The notes under the pieces were generated by a model that searched no databases, was not told the DNA's origin, and saw nothing but the letters and a program-made list of their open reading frames with translations. From positions 293,282 through 354,869 of the forward strand of contig NZ_KL591002.1 in assembly GCF_000716335.1 (NCBI RefSeq): a DNA stretch of 61,588 bases, read 5' to 3'. Origin of the DNA: Streptomyces sp. NRRL S-118 (GTDB lineage: Bacteria; Actinomycetota; Actinomycetes; Streptomycetales; Streptomycetaceae). Numbering within the stretch: the first letter of the stretch is position 1; each line of letters begins with the position of its first letter. A program made the translations under genes and the position numbers. Positions 50,627 to 59,806 of this stretch are shown here, piece after piece.

Positions 50627-53147
50627 CGCGCCGCACGGACGGGTCGCCGCCCGCCTCCTTCCGGACCTCCAGAGTGGCGCTCAGCCGGCGGTCCGCGACC
50701 GAACGCCCGGCCTGCAGTTCGTACGTCCCCGGAACGACGGTCCACCGTCCCGCTTCCTCGTCCCAGATCTCGAAGGTGCGGCGCGGCAGCGGGATCTCCA
50801 CGTCCACCGCCTCGCCGGGACCGGCCCCGACGCTCGCGAAGCCGGCCAGCCAGCGCGCCGGGCGCTCGACGGTGTCGGTCATCGGGGCGGCGTAGAGCTG
50901 CACGACCTCGCGGCCGCCGCGGGCGCCGGTGTTGCGGACGCGGACGGTGGCGTGCTCCGGGGCGACGTCGAGGGATTCGTACTCCCAGGTGGTGTAGCCG
51001 AGGCCGTGCCCGAAGGGGTACGCGGGGCTGGTCCCGGCGCGCTCCCAGGCGCGGTAGCCGATGAAGAGGCCCTCGGTGTAGGCGAGGGTGCCGTCGGTGG
51101 GGGTGACCTCGGTGACCGGGGCGTCGGCGAGGGCGGCCGGCCAGGTGGTGGGCAGGCGGCCGCCCGGCTCCTCGGCGCCGAGCAGGACGTCGGCGAGGGC
51201 GGCGCCGCCCTCCTGGCCGGGGAACCAGCTGAGCAGGACGGCCGCGACGTCGTCGCGCCAGTCCATCTCGACCGGGGATCCGGCGTTGACCACCACGACC
51301 GTGTCGGGGTTGGCGGCGGCGACGGCCCGGACGAGCTCGTCCTGGCGGCCGGGCAGCCTCAGGTCGCGGCGGTCGAACCCCTCGGACTCGACGCGCTCGG
51401 TGGTGGCGACCACGACGACCGCCGTGTCGGCGGCGCGGGCGGCCTCGACGGCCTCGGCGATCAGCTCGTCGGGGTCGCGGCGCGGGCCGAGGTGGACGAG
51501 TGAGAACAGAACGCCGGGCAGTGGCGCCGCGGGGGCGCGGTCGAGCGGGTGCAGGAGGGACACCTCGACGGCGACGTCCTGGGTGAGGGCGACTCTTCCG
51601 CGTTCGGTGGGGGCGCCGAAGAGCGCCTCGAACGGGTCGGCCTGGTCACCCATCCCCTGGACGCCGTCGTAGAGGGTCTCGCCCGCGACGGTGAGCGTGA
51701 AGGCGCCGAGCCCGCGCGTGCCGAAGGAGTGCTCGCCGCTCTCGCGGGGCGTGAACGTGCCGGTGATCTCGACGCTGTGCAGGGTGTCGTGGGTGACGCC
51801 GTCGGGCAGGTCGTCGCCGATCCACCGGACCTGGCCACTGGGCAGCGGCGCGGTGCCGACGACGGTGCCCCGGGCGTCGCGGCAGACGGCCCGCAGCGTG
51901 AAGCCCGGCCCCGCGGGCGCCGGTTCGTCGCTGGGGTCGGCGCCGGTCGCGTAGGTCAGCGCGCCGGGCGGGAGGGCGGCGGTGAGGCCGTCGAGCGGGG
52001 AGACGACGTGGTCGGGGAAGACCTGGGCGGAGCCGCCGCCGAGGATCCGGGCGTCGCGGGCGGCGGCGCCGATGAGGGCGACCGTGCGGCCGGGTGCGAC
52101 GGGCAGGGCGCCGCGGTCGTTGCGCAGCAGGACGAAGGAGCGGTGGGCGATCTCCCGGGCGAGGGCGTCGCCGTCGAGGGGCTGCGGCGGTTCGGTGACG
52201 GCCGGCCGCACGCCGTCCAGGGCGCCGACGCGGGCGGCCAGGCGCAGCACGTTGCGCACGGCCGCGTCGACGGCGCTCTCGTCGGCCTCGCCAGCCCGGA
52301 CGGCGGCGGCGAGGGCCTCGCCGTACACGGTGCGGGGGCCGGGCATGGCGACGTCGAGGCCGCCCGCGAGGGCGCGCCCGGTGTCGCGGGCGGCCATCCA
52401 GTCGGAGACGTTGCAGCCGTCGAAGCCCCATTCGGCGCGCAGGACCTCGTTCACCAGATGGTGGTGCTCCGTCATGGTGCAGCCGTTGACCTGGTTGTAC
52501 GCGGTCATGATGCCCCAGGGGCGGGCGTTCTCGACGATCGCCTCGAAGGGGGCGAGGTAGAGCTCGCGCAGCGGGCGGCCGGCGATCGTGTTGTCGACGG
52601 TGAAGCGGTCGGTCTCGGCGTCGTTGGCGACGAAGTGCTTGACGGTGGTGGCGACCCCGCCGTCCTGGACGCCGAGGACGTACCCGGTGCCGATCGCGCC
52701 GGTGAGGAACGGGTCCTCGCTGTAGGCCTCGAAGTGGCGGCCGCCCAGCGGGGAGCGGTGCAGGTTGACGGTGGGGGCGAGCAGGACGTGCACGCCCTTG
52801 CGGCGGGCCTCCTGGGCGAGGAGCCGTCCGGCGCGGCGGGCGAGGGCGGGGTCCCAGGTGGCGGCCAGGGCGGTGGGCGACGGCAGGGCCACCGACGGGT
52901 CGTCGGCGGTCCAGCGCACCCCGCGCACGCCGACCGGGCCGTCGGACAGGACGACGGAGGCGAGGCCGATCTCGGGGAGGGCCGGCAGCGACCACATGTC
53001 CTGACCGGCCAGGAGCCGCGTCTTCGCGTCCAGGTCCAGCTTGCCGAGCGCGGCCTCCACGGCCGCTTCGCGGGCCTGCTCCTGGGGAGGTTCGTGTCCC
53101 GTCACCGTGGTGCCTCCTCGTCGGGGTGCTGCTGCGGTGCCGCTCAT
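50616..53147 (-). CDS. Family 3 glycoside hydrolase (beta-glucosidase type)
   Basis: 843 residues without a clear signal peptide, so probably cytoplasmic. The nucleophile is D249 in NVSDWMA; KHFVAND holds the substrate-binding Lys-His. A PA14-like insert occupies ~395-560 and a fibronectin-like domain ends the protein, the layout of many GH3 beta-glucosidases. It would hydrolyse oligosaccharides taken up by the cell. It is divergent from a TetR regulator, with a palindrome between them. A GTG at 53105 is an alternative start. Confidence 0.93.
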   Translation of the reverse strand: MSGTAAAPRRGGTTVTGHEPPQEQAREAAVEAALGKLDLDAKTRLLAGQDMWSLPALPEIGLASVVLSDGPVGVRGVRWTADDPSVALPSPTALAATWDPALARRAGRLLAQEARRKGVHVLLAPTVNLHRSPLGGRHFEAYSEDPFLTGAIGTGYVLGVQDGGVATTVKHFVANDAETDRFTVDNTIAGRPLRELYLAPFEAIVENARPWGIMTAYNQVNGCTMTEHHHLVNEVLRAEWGFDGCNVSDWMAARDTGRALAGGLDVAMPGPRTVYGEALAAAVRAGEADESAVDAAVRNVLRLAARVGALDGVRPAVTEPPQPLDGDALAREIAHRSFVLLRNDRGALPVAPGRTVALIGAAARDARILGGGSAQVFPDHVVSPLDGLTAALPPGALTYATGADPSDEPAPAGPGFTLRAVCRDARGTVVGTAPLPSGQVRWIGDDLPDGVTHDTLHSVEITGTFTPRESGEHSFGTRGLGAFTLTVAGETLYDGVQGMGDQADPFEALFGAPTERGRVALTQDVAVEVSLLHPLDRAPAAPLPGVLFSLVHLGPRRDPDELIAEAVEAARAADTAVVVVATTERVESEGFDRRDLRLPGRQDELVRAVAAANPDTVVVVNAGSPVEMDWRDDVAAVLLSWFPGQEGGAALADVLLGAEEPGGRLPTTWPAALADAPVTEVTPTDGTLAYTEGLFIGYRAWERAGTSPAYPFGHGLGYTTWEYESLDVAPEHATVRVRNTGARGGREVVQLYAAPMTDTVERPARWLAGFASVGAGPGEAVDVEIPLPRRTFEIWDEEAGRWTVVPGTYELQAGRSVADRRLSATLEVRKEAGGDPSVRRVTR

Positions 53148-53157
53148 GGTGGCGCAC

Positions 53158-53175
53158 CTACCGGTGGATCGGTAG
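53158..53175. promoter_or_regulatory. Candidate operator between the GH3 and TetR genes
   Basis: CTACCG and CGGTAG form perfect 6-base arms around a 6-base centre, 11 bases upstream of the GH3 start and 83 bases from the TetR start. Confidence 0.6.
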
Positions 53176-53257
53176 TTTTCGTTATCTTCCCGTGATACAC
53201 GTCTTCCCGCATGCCGTACGGTCTGACGCGCAGCGACATGACGAAGGGACCAGGGCG

Positions 53258-53824
53258 ATGGCAGCGGCCAGGGCCAGGAGCGGGGAGCGGCGGGCGGAGA
53301 TCCTGCGGGCCGCCCTCGAAGTGATCGCCGAGCGCGGCTACCGGGGCGCGACCCTGGGTGCGGTCGCCGAACGGGTCGGCCTCACCCAGCAAGGGCTCCT
53401 GCACTACTTCCCCACCAAGGAGGCGCTCCTGGTCGCGGTCCTGGAGGAGCGCGACCAGTGGGACACGGGCGGCGGCACGAGGGAGGGCTGGCGACTGGAC
53501 CTGCTGGGCTCCCTGGTGGACTACAACGCCATGCGGCCGGGCATCGTGCAGACCTTCTCGGCCCTGCTCGGCGAGAGCGTGACGGAGGGTCACCCGGCGC
53601 GCGCGTTCTTCACCCGGCGCTACGCCCAGGTGCGCGAGGAGATGGCGAGCGTCCTGCGGGCCGAGTACGGGGACCGGCTGCCGGGCGGGCTGACGCCGGA
53701 ACAGGCGGCGCCGCTGCTGACGGCGGTGATGGACGGGTTGCAGTACCAGTGGCTGCTGGACCCCGAGTCGGTGGACATGCCGGCTGCTTTCCGGGACTTT
53801 CTGGGGCTGTTGGGCGCGCGGTAG
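53258..53824 (+). CDS. TetR-family regulator of the GH3 gene
   Basis: 188 residues from the ATG at 53258 with GAAGGGA upstream. The helix-turn-helix is RRAEILRAALEVIAERGYRGATLGAVAERVGLTQQGLLHYF in part. The C-terminal helical domain is of the group of TetR proteins that often stand divergent to glycosidases in Streptomyces and respond to sugars. Probably represses GH3 via the 53158 palindrome. Confidence 0.9.
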   Translation: MAAARARSGERRAEILRAALEVIAERGYRGATLGAVAERVGLTQQGLLHYFPTKEALLVAVLEERDQWDTGGGTREGWRLDLLGSLVDYNAMRPGIVQTFSALLGESVTEGHPARAFFTRRYAQVREEMASVLRAEYGDRLPGGLTPEQAAPLLTAVMDGLQYQWLLDPESVDMPAAFRDFLGLLGAR

Positions 53825-53857
53825 CGTGCCGGGACCCGACGGAAGGATGGCTTCCCC

Positions 53858-55201
53858 GTGTCCCGTGCATCCCGTGTGCGCCGTGCGACCACCGCGTCCG
53901 CCGCGACCACTGAGCCGCCGAAGGCCGCCGCCCGCGCCACGTCCTGGCCGGCCCGTGCGCCCCGTGTGCTCCCCGCGGCCCGGTTAGGCGCGGCCCTGCT
54001 GGCGCTGCCGGCCCTCGCCCTCGCCGCTCCGGGCCCCGCGTCGGCGGCCGCGCCGCCCGTCGCGCCCCCCACCGCCGAGGAGGCGCGCCTCGACAGGGCC
54101 GTGCCGCAGGAGATCCTGCGGCGCAGCGGATTCGGCACCGCGGCGGCGGAGTTCGGTGACGCCCTGCACGCCTCGCGCTCGTACGGGGCGGCCGAGCGCG
54201 CCGTCGTACGGCACGGCGCCCGCCTGTGGCAGCGGGCGGTGGACCGGGTGCAGGGGCGCGGCCCCGCCGGGGGCGACCTGAGCCGGGACGACGACCGCCC
54301 GCTGTACTGGGCGCGGCTGTCCCTGACCCGGGAACTGCGGGCGTGGCAGCCCGCCTTCGGCCTGCCGGCCGACGCGCGGGCCCGGCTCCTGGAGCGGCTG
54401 GAGACCGCCTCCCGCGGCCAGGACGCGATCCGCTTCCCGCCCGGCAAGGGCGTCAAGCGCGTCCTCGTGACGGGGTTCGACCCCTTCACGCTGGACCGCG
54501 ACGTCCGCATCAGCAACCCGTCGGGGGCGGCGGCCCTGGCCCTGGACGGCACGCTGGTCCGCACGGCGGACGGGACGCCGGCCCGGATCGAGACGGCCGT
54601 CTTCCCGGTCCGCTGGCAGGACTTCGCGGACGGCACGGTCGAACGCACCCTGCGCCCGCACCTGCCGAGCGTGGACCTCTTCACGACGGTGAGCCAGGGC
54701 CGCCCCGGGCGCTTCGACATCGAGCGGTTCAACGGCGCCTGGCGCGGCGGCTTCGCCGACAACGAGAACCTCTCGTCCACCGGACCCGTGCCGGTCGCCG
54801 ACCCGGCCTCGCAGCCGCAGTGGACGACGACGACCCTGCCGTACGGGGCCATCGTGGCGGCGGACACGGGACGCTTCCCGGTGTACGACAACACCACGGT
54901 GACCGAGGTGCCGCAGGGCGGGACGGCCCCGGTGGTCCGCCCGGCCGGCCCGACGCCCGGGTCCGCCGCCCGCGCGGGCGGCGGCGGTGACTACCTCTCC
55001 AACGAGATCGCCTACCGCGCCACCCTGCTGCGCGACCGGCTGGGGCGGCCGGACCTGCCCGGCGGCCATGTGCACACCCCGGTGCTCCGGTTCGGCGCGG
55101 GCAACACGGACGCGGTGACGGACCCCGAGTTCCTGCGCAACCGCGCCGACATCACGGCGCAGGTGCGGGCGATCGTCGCGGTGGCGCTCAGGGGGAGGTG
55201 A
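53858..55201 (+). CDS. Exported pyroglutamyl-peptidase-I-like protein with altered active site
   Basis: 447 residues from a GTG. A long N-terminal basic lead and hydrophobic core (~42-63) form a signal peptide. After an unknown domain (~70-190), VKRVLVTGFDPF starts a peptidase C15-like domain with VSQGRPGRFDIERFN (E289). The position of the catalytic Cys (normally YLCN) is YLSN, S381. HVHTPVL supplies a histidine. It may be inactive, or use serine. Secreted members with a non-catalytic C15 fold have not been described to me. Confidence 0.78.
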   Translation: MSRASRVRRATTASAATTEPPKAAARATSWPARAPRVLPAARLGAALLALPALALAAPGPASAAAPPVAPPTAEEARLDRAVPQEILRRSGFGTAAAEFGDALHASRSYGAAERAVVRHGARLWQRAVDRVQGRGPAGGDLSRDDDRPLYWARLSLTRELRAWQPAFGLPADARARLLERLETASRGQDAIRFPPGKGVKRVLVTGFDPFTLDRDVRISNPSGAAALALDGTLVRTADGTPARIETAVFPVRWQDFADGTVERTLRPHLPSVDLFTTVSQGRPGRFDIERFNGAWRGGFADNENLSSTGPVPVADPASQPQWTTTTLPYGAIVAADTGRFPVYDNTTVTEVPQGGTAPVVRPAGPTPGSAARAGGGGDYLSNEIAYRATLLRDRLGRPDLPGGHVHTPVLRFGAGNTDAVTDPEFLRNRADITAQVRAIVAVALRGR

Positions 55202-55799
55202 CGCCGAGCGTCACGCCCAGGCCGACCAAGGTGGCGCCGATCGTGCGGTTCAGGGCCTTCTGGGCCCGGAGCAGGGAGGTGCGCAGGCGGGTGCGGGAGA
55301 AGAAGAGGGCCACCAGGGCGAACCAGCCCAGGTGCGCCAGCGACATGAACATCCCGTACCCCGCCTGCTGCCACAGCGGGGTGTCCGGACCGACGACCTG
55401 GGTGAAGGTGGAGACGACGAAGAGCGTGGTCTTGGGGTTCAGGACGTTGGTCAGGAATCCGGTGCGCAGCGCGCCCCACCGGGACAGCGCCGCCTTGGTC
55501 CCGAGGTCGACGGTGACGTCCGCGCGGGCGAAGAAGGTGCGCTGGCCGATGTAGACGAGGTACGCCGCACCGGCGAGCTTGATGGCGGTGAACAGCGCGG
55601 TGTGCGCGGCGATCAGCAGGCCGACGCCCAGCATCGTGTACGTGACGTGGACCAGGACGCCCGCCGCGACGCCCGCCGCGGCGAAGAGACCGGTCGGGCG
55701 GCCGTACAGGCAGCTGTTGCGCACGACCATGGCGAAGTCGGCGCCCGGGCTGATGACGGCGAGGACGGTGATGGCCGCCACGGCGATCAGCTCCGTCAT
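55188..55799 (-). CDS. LysE/RhtB-family amino acid exporter
   Basis: 203 residues with about six membrane segments. The family signature PGADFAMVVRNSCLYGRPTG is at ~18-37. It exports amino acids or derivatives. It follows the EI24 gene by 6 bases on the same strand, suggesting one transcript, and overlaps the convergent C15-like gene by 14 bases. Confidence 0.92.
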   Translation of the reverse strand: MTELIAVAAITVLAVISPGADFAMVVRNSCLYGRPTGLFAAAGVAAGVLVHVTYTMLGVGLLIAAHTALFTAIKLAGAAYLVYIGQRTFFARADVTVDLGTKAALSRWGALRTGFLTNVLNPKTTLFVVSTFTQVVGPDTPLWQQAGYGMFMSLAHLGWFALVALFFSRTRLRTSLLRAQKALNRTIGATLVGLGVTLGVTSP

Positions 55800-55805
55800 C
55801 GCGGT

Positions 55806-56636
55806 TCAGCCTTTCCGGGTGCTGTACGGAGCGGCCGGGGCGGGTGCCTGCGGACCGGAGGCGTCCGACCGGGGAGCGGCCGGGTCCGCGTCCCGCTCCG
55901 CCGGGGCGGTCAGGTCGCGGACCAGCAGGGTCGCGCCCGCCACCGCGCCCGGCATCAGGAACACCGCGACGAACGGGACCAGGTAGGAGAGGGCCAGCGG
56001 GACGCCGAACCCGAGCGTGAGCATGCGGCGGCCGCGCAGCAGCGCAAGGCGCTCCTTGAGTTCGACGCCGCGCCGCTGGAGCGCGACCGCGGTGAGCTCC
56101 TCGGCGAGGAAGTAGCCCGAGACGCAGATGCCGAGCACCGGGACGACGGTCTGCCCGACGACCGGGATGAACCCGAGGGCGAAGAGGAGGATGCCGTAGA
56201 AGGCCACCCGGACCAGGATGCGCAGGCTGTCGCGGGCGGAGATCCACAGCTCGCGCCAGAGCGGCAGGCCGGACCGGGGAACGTCACCGCCCTCGCTGCG
56301 GTCGACCGCCTCGGAGAGCGACTCGTAGAAGGGCTGCCCCACGAGGAGCGTCACGGCGGTGAAGGTGATGACCGCCAGGAACAGGCCGAAGGCGAACACC
56401 AGAACGGTCAGGAAGCCGCGCACCAGGCCCTGCCAGGGCGACGACCAGTCGTCCGCGAAGGGGGTCGCCCACGCGGTCAGGCCGTCGGCGCCGTACACCA
56501 GGCCCACCAGCGCCCCCGCGTACAGCACCAGCGTGACCAGGCCGGGCAGCAGCCCGAAGCCGAACCACCGTCCGTGCCGGCCGACCCACCGCTGGCCCTT
56601 CATCACATACCCGAAGCCCACACTGAGATCACGCAT
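55806..56636 (-). CDS. EI24/CysZ-like membrane protein
   Basis: 276 residues with about six hydrophobic segments, including long ones at ~25-50, 75-100, 140-170 and 215-240. The EI24-domain pattern GYVMKGQRWVGRHG and LLVGQPFYESLSEAV is present. CysZ relatives carry sulphate, but actinobacterial EI24 proteins are uncharacterised. The last ~35 residues are Ala/Pro-rich and polar. Likely first gene of an EI24-lysE transcript. Confidence 0.85.
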   Translation of the reverse strand: MRDLSVGFGYVMKGQRWVGRHGRWFGFGLLPGLVTLVLYAGALVGLVYGADGLTAWATPFADDWSSPWQGLVRGFLTVLVFAFGLFLAVITFTAVTLLVGQPFYESLSEAVDRSEGGDVPRSGLPLWRELWISARDSLRILVRVAFYGILLFALGFIPVVGQTVVPVLGICVSGYFLAEELTAVALQRRGVELKERLALLRGRRMLTLGFGVPLALSYLVPFVAVFLMPGAVAGATLLVRDLTAPAERDADPAAPRSDASGPQAPAPAAPYSTRKG

Positions 56637-56704
56637 ACGGGTCAGCCTATCGGGCGGCCAGGCGCTCTTGTTGTCATGGAGCGGACAGGGTAGACCCTCC
56701 CTGC

Positions 56705-59236
56705 ATGGCCATACCGAGACGTTTCCTCATCGGCGCCACCGCCTTCGCGGGGGCACTGCTCCTCCTGCCCCCGCCGGCCGTCGCCGTCCCCGGCCCCGGC
56801 GCGGCCGCGCCCGCTCCCGTACGGCGAGGGGGCGAGGAACTCGCCCGGCCGGCGCCGCTCGCGGCCGGGGCCGAGCCCGGCGCGGCGGCCCGGGACGCGG
56901 CGGCCGTCATGCGCGCGCAGGGCGGTTATCCGCGCCGCACCGTCCTCGACGCACCGCCCGTGGATCCCGCCGACGCCTCCGTCAAGCTGGGCCTCGCGCC
57001 CTACCACTCCCTGGCGCCCCGGCTGAACGCCCTCCAGCGGCTGGGCGACCGCGTCAGCGTGGAGGTCGCCGGGCGGTCCGCCGGGGGGCGCCAGCTGTAC
57101 CTGGTGACCGTCACCGCGCCGGAGAGCGCCCGGCAGGTGCGCGAGCAGGCGCGGATGCGCGAGCTCATCGAGAACGCGCCCGCCGCCGCGGCCAAGGACC
57201 CGCGCGTCAAGGCCGCGTACAAGACGCCCGTCTTCCTCAACAACAACATCCACGGCAACGAGTGGGAGGGCACCGACGCCGCGCTGCGGCTGGTCGAGGA
57301 GCTCGCGACCGCCCGGGACGCCGGGACCGCCCGGCTGCTGCGCACCACGCGGCTGTACATCAACGTCACGGCCAACCCCGACGGGCGGATCGCCGGCACC
57401 CGCGCCAATGCCGCCGGGTTCGACCTGAACCGCGACTTCATCACCGCCTCGCAGCCCGAGACCCGCGCGGTGCGGCGGATCGCGATCGACAAGCAGCCGG
57501 CCGTCATGCTCGACCTGCACGGGTACGTCAACGGCACGCTGATCGAGCCGACGACCCCGCCGCACGGCGAGAACTACGAGTACGACCTGTTCCTGAAGCA
57601 CTCCTACGCCAACGCCCTCGGCATGGAGGCGCGGGTGAACGGGCTCGGCTGGACGCCCGGCCGGGACGGGGTCGAGCCGGCCGTCATCCCCTTCCGCGAC
57701 CAGCAGGAGGGGTGGGACGACTGGCCCCCGATCTTCACCCCGCAGTACATGCCCTTCCACGGCGCGGTCGCCGCGCACACCATCGAGTTCCCGCTGACGG
57801 TGAACAACTCCGCCTACTCCTCCCTGCCCGTCGCCGAACTGCGCCGCCGGGCCGCGATCAACACCGGCATCGCCGGCGCGGCGATGCGTGCCGCGCTGGA
57901 CTACGCGTACGCCCACCGCACCTCCCTGATCGCCGACCAGATCGAGGTCTTCCGGCGGGGCGCCGCCGGGGAGGCGCAGCGGCCGGTGTCGGAGGAGACC
58001 GTGCCGGGCGTGCCCGGCATCGGGCCCGAGGACGTCTACACGACCACCTTCCCGCGGGCGTACGTCATCCCGGTGGGCACGGGCCAGCGTTCGGCGGTGG
58101 CCGCGGCGCGGCTGGTGGACCACCTGCTCGCCAACGACGTGCGGGTGGGGCGTGCCGAGCGGGACTTCCGGGCGGCCGGGCGGGCCTACCCGGCCGGGTC
58201 GTACGTCGTCGACATGCGCCAGCCCAAGCGCGGTCTCGCACAGGCGATGCTGGCGGAGGGCCGGGACATCAGCGCGGGCGTGTCCGCGATGTACGACATC
58301 TCGGGCTGGAGCCTGGCGCTGCTGTGGGGCGCCACCGTGGACGAGGTGCGGGACGCCGCGCCGCGCGTACCGGTGCGGCCGGTGCGGGCGGCCCGCGCGA
58401 CCGGGCACGTCGCCGCGTCCGGGGACCTGAGGCTGTCGCTCACCGACCCCGGCGAGGTCGCGGCGCTCAACGCGCTGCTCGCGCAGGGCGTCCGGGTGCG
58501 CCGGGCCGAGGACGGCTCGGCGGTCGTGCCCGGTGCGGCGCGGGGCGCGGCGCGCGTCCTGGCCGAGCGGCTCGGCGTGCGGTTCGAGGCGGCGCGGGAG
58601 CGGGGCGGCGAGCCGCTGCGGCGGACGCGGGTGGCGGCGGCGCTGACGGCCGGTGAGCGGTTCGCCCTGCGGGAGATGGGCTTCGAGGTGCTGCCGGTGT
58701 CGACGGCCACGCTGAACGCGGGCTTCGACTGGTCGCGGGCGGACGTGCTGTACGTCTCGGCCGGGCTCGACTACACCGGGCTGACCCCGGCCGCGCGGGC
58801 CGCGTTCCACGCGAGCGGCATCGGCGTGGTCGGCGTCGGCAGCGGCGGTGCGGCGTTCAACGCGGCGGCCGGACTGCTCGCGGCCACCGCGGTGGCGGGC
58901 AACGGTGACGCCAACGGCGTGGTGCGGGTGGCGGGCGCGCGCGGTGACGCCCTCACGGCGGGCGCTCCGGCGCACGCGTTCGTCTACGCGCCGGTGTGGT
59001 TCACGGCCCTCGGTGAGGACGTGCGCGTGCACCAGTCGTACGCCCCGGGGCGCCTGCTCGTGGCGGGGCACTGGCGGCCGGACGGCGACGGGACGGGCGG
59101 GCCGGCCGACGCGGCGGGCCGCGCCTCGGTGGTCGGCGGTCCGGGTGTCGTGCTGTTCGGCACGCAGCCGCTGTTCCGGGCGCACCCCAAGGGGCTGGCG
59201 GCACAGGTGGGACGGGCGCTGCTGACCACGCGCTGA
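56705..59236 (+). CDS. Secreted M14 zinc carboxypeptidase
   Basis: 843 residues with a signal peptide (~1-27). The zinc ligands are visible: H183 and E186 in NIHGNEWEG, and H272 in LDLHGYVNG; a catalytic Glu lies in TIEFPLTV near 362. Substrate-binding PDGR and FDLNRDF are in between. A long C-terminal region (~430-843) contains beta-rich segments and a DJ-1-like/GAT-like part, probably for wall or substrate binding. It trims C-terminal residues from extracellular proteins. Confidence 0.93.
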   Translation: MAIPRRFLIGATAFAGALLLLPPPAVAVPGPGAAAPAPVRRGGEELARPAPLAAGAEPGAAARDAAAVMRAQGGYPRRTVLDAPPVDPADASVKLGLAPYHSLAPRLNALQRLGDRVSVEVAGRSAGGRQLYLVTVTAPESARQVREQARMRELIENAPAAAAKDPRVKAAYKTPVFLNNNIHGNEWEGTDAALRLVEELATARDAGTARLLRTTRLYINVTANPDGRIAGTRANAAGFDLNRDFITASQPETRAVRRIAIDKQPAVMLDLHGYVNGTLIEPTTPPHGENYEYDLFLKHSYANALGMEARVNGLGWTPGRDGVEPAVIPFRDQQEGWDDWPPIFTPQYMPFHGAVAAHTIEFPLTVNNSAYSSLPVAELRRRAAINTGIAGAAMRAALDYAYAHRTSLIADQIEVFRRGAAGEAQRPVSEETVPGVPGIGPEDVYTTTFPRAYVIPVGTGQRSAVAAARLVDHLLANDVRVGRAERDFRAAGRAYPAGSYVVDMRQPKRGLAQAMLAEGRDISAGVSAMYDISGWSLALLWGATVDEVRDAAPRVPVRPVRAARATGHVAASGDLRLSLTDPGEVAALNALLAQGVRVRRAEDGSAVVPGAARGAARVLAERLGVRFEAARERGGEPLRRTRVAAALTAGERFALREMGFEVLPVSTATLNAGFDWSRADVLYVSAGLDYTGLTPAARAAFHASGIGVVGVGSGGAAFNAAAGLLAATAVAGNGDANGVVRVAGARGDALTAGAPAHAFVYAPVWFTALGEDVRVHQSYAPGRLLVAGHWRPDGDGTGGPADAAGRASVVGGPGVVLFGTQPLFRAHPKGLAAQVGRALLTTR

Positions 59237-59244
59237 ACACGGCG

Positions 59245-59277
59245 AGGGCCGCACCCCCGGTTGCGGGGTGCGGCCCT
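59245..59277. terminator. Bidirectional terminator between M14 and Ohr genes
   Basis: A 13-bp perfect stem (59245-59257 with 59265-59277). It serves two convergent genes. Confidence 0.8.
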
Positions 59278-59318
59278 GTCGTCCGGAGCCGTGGGACGGC
59301 CCGTACGGATACGCTCGG

Positions 59319-59741
59319 TCAGACCGCGAGCTCGACGGTGATGTTGCCGCGGGTCGCCTTGGAGTACGGGCAGACCTGGTGGGCCTTCTCGATGAGCTCC
59401 TTGGCGGTGGCGGCACTCACGTTCGGGATCTTCGCCGAGATCTTGACGATGATGCCGAAGCCCTCGGCGTTCTTGCCGATGCCCACCTCTGCGGTGACCG
59501 TCGAACCGGAGATGTCGGCGCCCTCCTGGCGGGCGACGACACCGAGCGCACCCTGGAAGCAGGCGCTGTAACCGGCCGCGAACAGCTGCTCCGGGTTCGT
59601 TCCCTCACCCGAACCGCCCATCTCCTTGGGCGGGTTGACCACTACGTCGAGCTTGCCGTCGTCGGTGGAGACGCGGCCGTCACGGCCGTTCTCGGCGGTG
59701 GCGACAGCGGTGTACAGGACGTCGGACTGCTGAATGGACAT
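59319..59741 (-). CDS. ohr: Organic hydroperoxide resistance protein
   Basis: 140 residues from the ATG at 59741, with GGAGGAAA upstream. The two redox cysteines are C61 (SACFQGA) and C124 (QVCPYS), the pair that reduces organic peroxides with lipoamide. Full OsmC/Ohr length. No OhrR lies next to it; the nearest MarR protein is 1.2 kb away and faces a different gene. Confidence 0.95.
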   Translation of the reverse strand: MSIQQSDVLYTAVATAENGRDGRVSTDDGKLDVVVNPPKEMGGSGEGTNPEQLFAAGYSACFQGALGVVARQEGADISGSTVTAEVGIGKNAEGFGIIVKISAKIPNVSAATAKELIEKAHQVCPYSKATRGNITVELAV

Positions 59742-59806
59742 GTAAGAGGTTTCCTCCTGTGTTGCGCCGCGACTCGCGCCCACGGTCACGGCGGCCTGGA
59801 GTGAGC

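Noticed and set aside
51549..53195. A 548-codon plus-strand frame opposite the GH3 gene
   Set aside because: It is a shadow of the glycosidase reading frame with biased composition; the GH3 catalytic motifs lie on the other strand.
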